From Nostoc foliaceum FACHB-393 (GTDB lineage Bacteria; Cyanobacteriota; Cyanobacteriia; Cyanobacteriales; Nostocaceae), in the NCBI RefSeq assembly GCF_014698505.1, contig NZ_JACJTD010000023.1, positions 62,001 to 126,000 of the forward strand: a stretch of DNA of 64,000 bases, written 5' to 3'. This document shows positions 17,684-25,144 of the stretch, in pieces; position 1 is the stretch's first letter, and the number at the start of each line of letters is the position of its first letter. A program made the position numbers and the translations under genes. The notes below the pieces were generated by a model. That model saw only the letters and a program-made list of their open reading frames with translations. It was not told the origin of the DNA and searched no databases.

Positions 17684-18316
17684 ATGTCCTTAGAGCTGAT
17701 TTCACTAGAAAATATCCAGGAAGTCGCCCATACATACGGGTATTGGGCAATTTTTTTCGGAATTTTGCTAGAAAATTTAGGCATTCCCCTTCCTGGTGAA
17801 ACCGTGACCTTAGTAGGTGGGTTTCTAGCTGGCAGTGATGAACTGAATTTCTGGCTGGTTCTCGGTGACGCAATTATGGGTGCTGTAATTGGCGGCACTT
17901 GTGGCTATTGGATTGGTAGAGTTAGCGGTTGGCCTTTTCTGGTAAAAGTTGGTAGCATATTTCGGATTTCTGAAGTGCGACTGCTGACTATTAAAGAACA
18001 ATTTAGTCAAAATTCTGCTAAAGCGGTATTTTTTGGACGTTTTTTGGCATTGTTGCGAGTTTTTGCTGCACCACTAGCTGGTATAGCCGAAATGCCCTTT
18101 GGAAAATTCTTTTTATACAACTTGTTAGGAGCTGTTGCTTGGGCTAGTTTAATGGTGACATTAGCTTTTTTTGCTGGCAAAATTGTCTCTTTAGAACAAT
18201 TGGTTGCTTGGGTGGGTCAATTTGCGATCGCAGCGTTACTGATCTTAGCAGCCTTAATTATTGTGCCTCTGTGGCTAGAGTCTCGCCAAGTTAAGGAAGT
18301 GAGTAGTGAAGAGTGA
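17684..18316 (+). CDS. DedA-family membrane protein
   Basis: 210 residues. The VTT/SNARE-associated domain is clear: ENLGIPLPGETVTLVGGFLA, the GGTCGYWIGR segment, and FFGRFLALLRVFAAPLAGIA followed by GKFFLYNLLGAVAW. DedA proteins are inner-membrane proteins linked to lipid (undecaprenyl phosphate or phosphatidylethanolamine) flipping and proton-dependent stress tolerance. Its last codons and stop (18314-18316) lie within AGTGAGG-type heptamers, so its C-terminus (VSSEE) was likely set by the repeat. Confidence 0.92.
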   Translation: MSLELISLENIQEVAHTYGYWAIFFGILLENLGIPLPGETVTLVGGFLAGSDELNFWLVLGDAIMGAVIGGTCGYWIGRVSGWPFLVKVGSIFRISEVRLLTIKEQFSQNSAKAVFFGRFLALLRVFAAPLAGIAEMPFGKFFLYNLLGAVAWASLMVTLAFFAGKIVSLEQLVAWVGQFAIAALLILAALIIVPLWLESRQVKEVSSEE

Positions 18317-18329
18317 GGAGTGAGGAGTC
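18302..18329. repeat. Heptamers covering the DedA stop codon
   Basis: Units AGTAGTG, AAGAGTG, AGGAGTG and AGGAGTC in a row; the DedA stop TGA is at 18314-18316, inside the array. Confidence 0.8.
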
Positions 18330-18342
18330 AGGAATAAAGTAA

Positions 18343-18362
18343 AAAGTTATTTTTTTAACTTT
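18343..18362. terminator. Bidirectional terminator between DedA and argG
   Basis: AAAGTTA-TTTTTT-TAACTTT between convergent genes, able to form a short AT-rich stem. Confidence 0.5.
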
Positions 18363-18390
18363 CACTTTTGTATTTCGCTTTTTTACCTCC

Positions 18391-18418
18391 TAACTCCTAA
18401 CTTTTAACTTTTAACTTT
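18391..18418. repeat. Heptamers covering the argG stop codon
   Basis: TAACTCC followed by three TAACTTT units. The argG stop (18411-18413) lies inside, so the last codons of argG (KS-stop) come from the repeat. Confidence 0.8.
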
Positions 18419-19613
18419 TAATGTGCCGCGACCAAATGCGAGTTGGTAGCCCCCAAACGTAAATAAAGCCTTCAGCGGCTTTGTGGTCAAATTGGTCTTC
18501 AGCTCCATAGGTTGCCAAATCGGGAGTGTAGAGGGAATTATCGCTCGAACGCCCAACTATCGTAGAGTTTCCTTTGAACAACTTCACTCGCACAGTTCCA
18601 GAGACTCGCTCTTGTGTCTTTTGAATAAAGGCATCGAGTGCAACTTTGAGTGGACTGTACCACAAACCGTTGTAAACGATTTGGCTGTAAGTTTCTTCAA
18701 TCCCACGCTTGTAATGGGTGACATCTGCTGTCAAAGTCAAGCTTTCTAAATCCCTATGTGCCTGAATTAGCACTAACATCGCGGGTGATTCGTAGATTTC
18801 CCGCGATTTGATGCCCACCAGACGGTTTTCAATCATATCGATCCGCCCGATACCGTGATTTCCTACCACCTGATTGAGTTCTTCAATTAGTTCAACTGGC
18901 TTTTTAGCTATGCCATTGAGAGTTATTGGAATACCACCGTGGAAACCAATTTCGATGTACTCTGGCTCGTTGGGAGTATCAGCGATCGCTTTGGTCATTT
19001 CATAAATTTCTTCTGGTGGCTCAAATGACGGATCTTCGAGTAAACCAGCTTCAATACTACGACCGAGCAAATTCTTGTCAATACTATAGGGAGAAGATTT
19101 TTTGACTGGTGAGGGGATACCAAACTTTTCACCATAGGCGATTGTTTCCTCACGACTCATTCCCCACTCTCTGGCTGGTGCGAGGATCTTCAGGTTTGGG
19201 TTGAGAGCGGTAACTGAGACATCAAAGCGAACCTGATCGTTACCTTTGCCGGTGCAACCGTGAGCGATCGCATCAGCACCATATTTTTCGGCTGTTTCTA
19301 CTAATACCTTAGCAATCAGTGGACGAGCAAGGGCAGTTCCTAGAGGATAACGATTTTCATAAAGGGCGTTAGCTTGAATTGCTCCAAAGGCGTAATCTTT
19401 AACGAAGCTGTCTTTGACATCCGCCACGAGGGATTCACTTGCACCCGATTTTAGAGCTTTTTCTCGAACTGGTTCTAATTCATCTCCCTGGCCTAAATCT
19501 GCTGCTAGGGTAATCACCTCTTCCACACCCCACTCCTGTTTGAGGTAGGGGATGCAAACGGAGGTATCCACTCCACCAGAATATGCCAGGACAACCTTTT
19601 TGGCGCGACCCAT
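18411..19613 (-). CDS. argG: Argininosuccinate synthase
   Basis: 400 residues, the family length. It joins citrulline and aspartate with ATP in arginine synthesis. The ATP-binding PP-loop is AYSGGVDTSV (10-19); AHGCTGKGNDQVRFD, the SPYSIDKNLLGRS and EDQFDHKAAEGFI segments are diagnostic. Start at 19613 gives MGRAKKVVLAYSGG. In heterocystous species arginine also feeds cyanophycin. Its final two codons and stop fall in a heptamer array. Confidence 0.98.
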   Translation of the reverse strand: MGRAKKVVLAYSGGVDTSVCIPYLKQEWGVEEVITLAADLGQGDELEPVREKALKSGASESLVADVKDSFVKDYAFGAIQANALYENRYPLGTALARPLIAKVLVETAEKYGADAIAHGCTGKGNDQVRFDVSVTALNPNLKILAPAREWGMSREETIAYGEKFGIPSPVKKSSPYSIDKNLLGRSIEAGLLEDPSFEPPEEIYEMTKAIADTPNEPEYIEIGFHGGIPITLNGIAKKPVELIEELNQVVGNHGIGRIDMIENRLVGIKSREIYESPAMLVLIQAHRDLESLTLTADVTHYKRGIEETYSQIVYNGLWYSPLKVALDAFIQKTQERVSGTVRVKLFKGNSTIVGRSSDNSLYTPDLATYGAEDQFDHKAAEGFIYVWGLPTRIWSRHIKS

Positions 19614-20105
19614 TAATTTCTCCAGTTAGGAAAACAAACAATGAGTCATTATTATATCTAAACTAATCCATGTATATTTTATTCATGCAACAACCAATAG
19701 ATTAATTAACTGCAAACCTAGACATTACGGTTAACTCTTATCTAATGCCAATAAAACGATGTAGCAATCCTAAATCATTTGTGAATAACAAGATTCCCTA
19801 ACTTCTTAGAAAAATCGGGAATCTGAGCTTTTAGATTTTATTATGTTAAAAATTTGCAGGGTGGATAATCCCACCCTGCTATTCTTGATAATTTGGTTTA
19901 AGCACACGAAAGACTGATGACTGATAACGGTTGACGGTTAACAGACATCAGTCAACAGTTAACGGGTCAGGGCGGGCTATCCCGGACACCCCTGGTTCGC
20001 ACGTCTAGTAGAGAAGAAGTGGGCTTCCCGCCGCCTTGGTGAGAGTTTTATCATGATTAGAAAAATTATAAGTTAGGGCTGCTGCTTGAGCAGGCATAGT
20101 CTTCC
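19614..20105. other. Intergenic with several hairpins
   Basis: No gene. A perfect 9-bp stem GCAGGGTGG-ATAATC-CCACCCTGC lies at 19856-19879. Heptamer-like text (ACTGATG, AACGGTT) is at 19915-19965. A GC-rich block 19971-20040 holds CGGG-CTAT-CCCG (19973-19984) and GTGGG-CTT-CCCGC (20019-20031), with base composition unlike its surroundings. Confidence 0.6.
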
Positions 20106-20393
20106 CTAATGAAGCGGTGTATTAATTTCACGGACTTGCGATCGCAGTTTTGTTTTCATGGCTTGGAAGATATGACTTTGGTCAATCACGCCCCGAACAC
20201 CAGTCACAGTATAAGTACCAGAACTATCTTTAAACTTGAATGCCATAGCCAGACCAGATATGAGCCAAGCCAAGGCGCGTTTGTACTGCTTCAGTAATGA
20301 AATGATTTTGGATTTTTGAATGAAAGTTTCATCAAGAAACTTCAGATTTGCATATTCACTTACTACTAATACCGTTCGGTGAGTCATTTTCAT
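20106..20393 (-). CDS. Hypothetical protein, 95 residues
   Basis: Not recognised. It begins MKMTHRTVLVVSEYANLKFL and includes a hydrophobic stretch LAWLISGLAMAFKF (about 42-55), then SSGTYTVTGVRGVIDQSHIF. No Shine-Dalgarno sequence is seen and it may not be expressed. It is upstream of a GC-rich hairpin block and divergent from the PEP-CTERM gene. Confidence 0.4.
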   Translation of the reverse strand: MKMTHRTVLVVSEYANLKFLDETFIQKSKIISLLKQYKRALAWLISGLAMAFKFKDSSGTYTVTGVRGVIDQSHIFQAMKTKLRSQVREINTPLH

Positions 20394-20648
20394 GTGATTT
20401 CATGGCAATTTGACAGTAATAAAAATGTTGTTAATCACAACGACTAAAGTCCGAGGTTTGAAACCTTTTGATACTGAGTGGATGAGTTAAATTTTTACTT
20501 CGCGGGAAATTTATATATACGTGACAAGCTTAAAGATTTTATAAAAATAATCTTTTGTTTGATTTTTCTTAACCTGTACACAGTGGTTCAAAGTTTATTT
20601 AAGTGAAATTACAGAACTATTCATTTTTTAACTTTGGAGTATTTTTTG

Positions 20649-21197
20649 ATGAAATTAGTTAAAAATCTTGGCATTGCTACTATTGCAGCTACCATCTCTG
20701 TTGCTGCTATTGGGGCTAAACCGGTGCAAGCTGCCTTGGTTAATTACGGTTTCACTGTGAATGCCACATTTGGCAATAATCCCGGTCAGTATTTCGGCTC
20801 TTTTCAATACGATGACTCGACTTTAACCAATACAGGTCTTGAGACATTGGGAGTTGAGAATGGATTAGCAGTTGCATTCAACTACTTAGGTACTAACTAT
20901 ACAGAAGTAAATGATACTGATTTTGACAGCTTTCCTATAGCTAGCTTCAATAATGGCGAAGTTCTAGGACTAAGCTATTTTGTTGCAGACCAGTTTGCGA
21001 TCGGAGGTGATCTAAATACTCCAGATGTAGGAGGAAACAAATTTTATGTGATTGACCAATCAGTAAATACAACAGAGGTAGGTACTGTAAGCTACGCTAA
21101 AGTACCAGAGCCGTTAGCTGTTGGTGGTACGGCTATTGCTAGTGTTATGGGATTGTGGATGCAACGCAAGAAGAGAACAACAAAACTTGTGGGTTAA
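20649..21197 (+). CDS. PEP-CTERM sorting-domain protein, exported
   Basis: 182 residues. A signal peptide (MKLVKNLGIATIAATISVAA...VQAAL) is followed by a beta-rich, acidic body with no named domain. The C-terminus is a PEP-CTERM signal: KVPEP, a hydrophobic segment LAVGGTAIASVMGLWM, then RKKRTTK. Such proteins are processed by an exosortase and displayed at the cell surface. GGAG lies 11 bp before the ATG at 20649; a terminator follows at 21233. Confidence 0.88.
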   Translation: MKLVKNLGIATIAATISVAAIGAKPVQAALVNYGFTVNATFGNNPGQYFGSFQYDDSTLTNTGLETLGVENGLAVAFNYLGTNYTEVNDTDFDSFPIASFNNGEVLGLSYFVADQFAIGGDLNTPDVGGNKFYVIDQSVNTTEVGTVSYAKVPEPLAVGGTAIASVMGLWMQRKKRTTKLVG

Positions 21198-21232
21198 TAG
21201 TACGCAATCACTAAAATAAAATTTTGATTAAA

Positions 21233-21262
21233 ATAATCCTCATTTAATAAGTGGGGATTTTA
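21233..21262 (+). terminator. Terminator of the PEP-CTERM gene
   Basis: AATCCTCA...TGGGGATT stem followed by TTATTTG, 35 bp after the stop. Confidence 0.6.
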
Positions 21263-21297
21263 TTTGTTTATTAAAATCTTGACTATTACTATTAACT

Positions 21298-21345
21298 AAA
21301 TCACCTTACCTTGGCTGTGTTTAAAGTCAAGGATTAAGGTGATTT
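21298..21345. terminator. Long hairpin between convergent genes
   Basis: AAATCACCTTA (21298-21308) pairs with TAAGGTGATTT (21335-21345), with CTTG/CAAG pairing inside. It is well placed to stop transcripts from both sides. Confidence 0.65.
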
Positions 21346-21397
21346 AAAAGTATTTAAGATACTGAGCGATCGCTAAATGAATCTGTTGCTATCGTCT

Positions 21398-23560
21398 TTA
21401 GAGACCACCAACAACGCCACCGTCATTACGGATAATTACTACCACTGATGAACGTGGGCGACCTGATGGGCCATACCCTTGACTGTTAGGCCAATTGCTG
21501 GCGATCGTGGGATTCGAGGCATCACCGCGATCGCCTGGGTGTTGGATGTTGATAAACATCGCTTTGCCATCAGGTGTGCTGGTAATACCAGTTACCTCAC
21601 AATCCGTAGGGCTGGTTAAGAAGCGCCTAACTTGTTTGGTGTTGGGGTCAGCACAGGACATGGTGTTGCTACCGATGTTTACCAAATCACCGATACCATC
21701 GCCTGAGTGGTCGGTCTGAATCCAAAGGCGGCCGAAGTCGTCGAACCACAGACCATCTGGTGAACTTAAGTCATCACCTTTAATGTTGCCTTGAAGATTT
21801 GGTTCGGGTCTAGTTTTGTCCCCAGCTTCAAAGAAGATATCCCATTTGAAAGTTGTAGCCGTAACGCTGCGTCCATCTTCGCGCCAGCGAATGATGTGAC
21901 CGTAACGGTTGTCAGGACGTGGGTTTGAAGCATTCACGGGAGGACGCGCACCGCCTGCTGCTGTTGTGCCGTCTGGCTGGTTAGAGGAAACTGGAGTTGT
22001 GCCGCGACGAGTATTGTTAGTCAATGTGCAATAAACTTCAATCTCTTTATATCCGCCGATGCGAGGACGCACAGCTACCCACTCTGGACGATCCATCATG
22101 GTTGCGCCGACGCGATCGCCAGCTTGTCTTGTCTTGACAAGCACCTCAGCTTGACTTCTAAAACCGTTTTCTGGTGTCAAACCACGCTGACCGTACACCA
22201 AAGGAATCCACTCGCCAGTACCGTTGTCATTAAATTTGGCAACGTACAGAACACCGTTGTCAAGTAAATCGCAGTTAGCAGAACGATTTCCGGGATTTAA
22301 AGGTTGGGCACAAACGAACTTGTAGATATACTCGTTACGCTCGTCGTCACCCTGATAGAAAGCAACACGGTTATTATCATCAACAACGACCTGAGCGCTC
22401 TCGTGCTTGAATCGACCAAGGGCAGTGCGCTTGACTGGTTTGCTTTGCGGATCGTAGGGATCAATTTCAACCACCCAGCCGAATAAATGGGGTTCGAGTG
22501 GGTTGGTGCTGGCATCAAAGCGTGGATCAACCTCAGGCCAGCGATAGCTAGATGATGTTGAAATGCCGTACCGATTTTGTCCTGCCAGGATATCGGACTT
22601 TTCGATGCCCCCAATTGCAACTACATCTCGTGTGGGATTAGCAAAGTAGCCGTTCCAGTTCTCTTCGCAGGTCAAGTAAGTGCCCCAAGGAGTGTAGCCA
22701 TTGGCGCAGTTGTTGATTGTACCGTATGCGGTGTAGCCGTCGTTCAGCGTCCCGGTGTCAACAGAGCCAGTTGCCTGAATTGAAAACTTTTTTGACTTTA
22801 ACAGTGCATTGCCAGCAGCAGGCCCCGATACTCGCATCTCGGTGTTGGCGGTAATGCGGCGGCCATAGGGCGAATTGCGATTGAAACTCCACTCATTGCC
22901 CTTTTTGGAAATTTCCACAACAGACACACCATGAGCAGCCTGAGACTTCCGTACTTTCGCAATTGTGACTGTATCCAGGCCATCTGGATGCAAAATTGAT
23001 TCCTGGGTGTATTCATGATTGACGCACAGCAAACCAGTATTTATGGGCTGATTTAAAAAGCCTCTTAACGATCTTGTTTGTGAACTTACTGTCCGACCAA
23101 CAACCTTACCTGGCTGTAATGGGAAGTAGTGCATTCCATCATTGTGCATACCAAACTGCTTTTCTTGAGCAGCAGCATCTTGAGAGACATCTGGTAGCCA
23201 AGTCTGGCCACCAGGTGCGATCGGATCTCCCCAAGCAATCAGCACTTTGGCTGTATAACCTTCAGGAACACTGACAAGATCCTTTTCAAGCAGTCCTGTA
23301 GCTGGGTTGAGTAGATTCGGTGGGATGCTCTTAAAGCCTATACCAGCAAATCCCGTTCCTTTGGGAATCGGGGCTGCATCAACACTTTGGAGAAAGCCAC
23401 CGATAGAAACATCGCCCAGAACAGTTAGCACCGACGTACCCACAGCCGTCATGATAAACCGCCGCCGACTAAGACTAACGCGGTCAATCACATCACGAAT
23501 TGACTCGTTACCAGATGGGTTGAGGGTCAAATTGTTTTTAGGGTGAAAGCGTCCTTTCAT
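21398..23560 (-). CDS. PhoX-type phosphatase (DUF839), Tat-exported
   Basis: 720 residues. The N-terminus has a twin-arginine signal, SRRRFIM (31-37), before a hydrophobic segment. The body matches the PhoX/DUF839 family: GLLCVNHEYTQE, TYLTCEENWNGYF, GRFKHESAQV, ERNEYIYKFV and SPDGLWFDDFGRLWIQTD, with many acidic residues able to bind Ca2+ and Fe. PhoX enzymes release phosphate from organic esters in the periplasm under phosphate limitation. No convincing Pho box was found upstream, so its control is unknown. The catalytic residues were not checked individually. Confidence 0.9.
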   Translation of the reverse strand: MKGRFHPKNNLTLNPSGNESIRDVIDRVSLSRRRFIMTAVGTSVLTVLGDVSIGGFLQSVDAAPIPKGTGFAGIGFKSIPPNLLNPATGLLEKDLVSVPEGYTAKVLIAWGDPIAPGGQTWLPDVSQDAAAQEKQFGMHNDGMHYFPLQPGKVVGRTVSSQTRSLRGFLNQPINTGLLCVNHEYTQESILHPDGLDTVTIAKVRKSQAAHGVSVVEISKKGNEWSFNRNSPYGRRITANTEMRVSGPAAGNALLKSKKFSIQATGSVDTGTLNDGYTAYGTINNCANGYTPWGTYLTCEENWNGYFANPTRDVVAIGGIEKSDILAGQNRYGISTSSSYRWPEVDPRFDASTNPLEPHLFGWVVEIDPYDPQSKPVKRTALGRFKHESAQVVVDDNNRVAFYQGDDERNEYIYKFVCAQPLNPGNRSANCDLLDNGVLYVAKFNDNGTGEWIPLVYGQRGLTPENGFRSQAEVLVKTRQAGDRVGATMMDRPEWVAVRPRIGGYKEIEVYCTLTNNTRRGTTPVSSNQPDGTTAAGGARPPVNASNPRPDNRYGHIIRWREDGRSVTATTFKWDIFFEAGDKTRPEPNLQGNIKGDDLSSPDGLWFDDFGRLWIQTDHSGDGIGDLVNIGSNTMSCADPNTKQVRRFLTSPTDCEVTGITSTPDGKAMFINIQHPGDRGDASNPTIASNWPNSQGYGPSGRPRSSVVVIIRNDGGVVGGL

Positions 23561-24137
23561 TCTTTGTTCTCCATTTAAGGCTTACGAGGTTGTTATTCAG
23601 TTCATCTCTCAAGAAGATGAGTAATTTGGTAAAGAAAAACTTTAAATACTTACATAAATTACTTCGATATTTATTGAAAATTGACACGTTTTTAACAGCC
23701 AAAAAGTATAGCAATCCTAAATTATTAGTGAAAAAAATCTGTTGCCTATTGCCTACCTCCACGACTAATTCCACAACTTAAATAGGATTTCTATAACAGT
23801 GAATAGCAAATTAAAACTGTCTGCTCCTGCTTACCCGAAGAAAAAATTATCAAGCTTTTATTAATTTAAATATCAAGTATTAACATCAGGTTATATATTG
23901 ATTAATTTGAATTTATCAATTGTCATTATTTATGAGGAAATAAACTTTAAAAGCACAAATACCTGTAACTGTAAAAACAACATAATCAAAAATACATATT
24001 TTCCGATTTTAAACATGGTAAACTTATATACCTATTTTTTAAGACCCAGCAAATATTGCATCATCAGCAGATTGACCATTTCCGTAACCAGAATCAGATA
24101 AGGAACAGTGTCAGCATCCATCTGTCCTATCCTGGAG
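23561..24137. other. AT-rich intergenic region
   Basis: Divergent promoter region for the PhoX and glycosyltransferase genes, strongly AT-rich. Short ORFs here look random. No clear element recognised. Confidence 0.5.
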
Positions 24138-25109
24138 ATGGATATATATAGTGTTGTGGGTGAGACTGTGTTTTTCAGCGTTGTGATACCGACTTATAAT
24201 CGCCAACCGATTTTAGAAAAATGCCTCCGCGCCTTGGAGGTGCAGAAATTAAGTCAGCCAAGTTCGGTTACTGATTACGAGATTGTCTTGGTGGATGATG
24301 GTTCTACTGATGGCACATTGGAGTGGTTAGCAGTACACAAAGAAGAGTTTCCCCATGTGCGCTGGTTTCAGCAAGACCATGCTGGCCCATCTGCGGCTCG
24401 GAATCTGGGGGTAGAACAGGCGCTGGGAGACACAATTATCTTTATTGATAGTGATTTAGTGGTGCTGGATAATTTCCTGCAAGCTCATGCTGAGGCGCTA
24501 GTGCAAGGAAAAGAGAAATTGGGGAGCGATCGCTTTTTCACTTACGGTGCAGTTATTAATACTTGTAATTTCCATAACCCAACGGTTGAACCCTATAAAG
24601 TAACAGATTTTTCAGCAGCTTTTTTTGCTACCGGAAATGTAGCAATTCCCAAACATTGGCTAGAGAAAGCTGGACTTTTTGACACCAGATTCCAACTCTA
24701 TGGCTGGGAAGATTTAGAACTAGGTGTGAGGCTAAAACAACTAGGTTTAAAACTAATTAAATGTCCAGAAGCCGTAGGATATCATTGGCATCCACCATTT
24801 AACTTAGAGCAAATTCCCCGATTGATTGACCAAGAAATTCAACGCGGACGGATGGGAGTTTTATTTTATCAAAAGCATCCCACATGGGAAGTGCGAATGA
24901 TGATTCAAATGACTTGGCTGCATCGCTTACTTTGGGGAATTCTTTCACTCAACGGTACGCTGAACGAACGGACAATGGCTCCATTATTGCAATGGCTAAT
25001 TAATTTAGGTAAACCGCAATTAGCTTTAGAAATTGCTCGAATTTTTCTTAACTGGTATAACGTGAAAAGTGTTTACCAAGCCTATGCCAAAATGCAGCAA
25101 ATATCCTGA
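24138..25109 (+). CDS. Glycosyltransferase family 2
   Basis: About 323 residues. GT-A fold: SVVIPTYNRQPILEKCL, the LVDDGSTDGTLEWL nucleotide-binding loop, FIDSDLVVL (metal-binding DxD type), and GWEDLELGVRLKQLG with the acidic catalytic region. It transfers a sugar from a nucleotide sugar to an unknown acceptor, perhaps in exopolysaccharide or envelope synthesis. The start is uncertain: GTG at 24108 would add 10 residues; neither site has a good Shine-Dalgarno sequence. Confidence 0.88.
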   Translation: MDIYSVVGETVFFSVVIPTYNRQPILEKCLRALEVQKLSQPSSVTDYEIVLVDDGSTDGTLEWLAVHKEEFPHVRWFQQDHAGPSAARNLGVEQALGDTIIFIDSDLVVLDNFLQAHAEALVQGKEKLGSDRFFTYGAVINTCNFHNPTVEPYKVTDFSAAFFATGNVAIPKHWLEKAGLFDTRFQLYGWEDLELGVRLKQLGLKLIKCPEAVGYHWHPPFNLEQIPRLIDQEIQRGRMGVLFYQKHPTWEVRMMIQMTWLHRLLWGILSLNGTLNERTMAPLLQWLINLGKPQLALEIARIFLNWYNVKSVYQAYAKMQQIS

Positions 25110-25144
25110 TTAAATACCGATTCAACTTGTATTTATCCAGTCAC

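Noticed and set aside
23538..23774. 78-residue minus-strand ORF upstream of phoX gene
   Set aside because: AT-rich, overlaps the PhoX start; composition looks random.
21500..23780. Pho box upstream of the PhoX gene
   Set aside because: No tandem CTTAACC-like repeats were seen, so phosphate control is not claimed.
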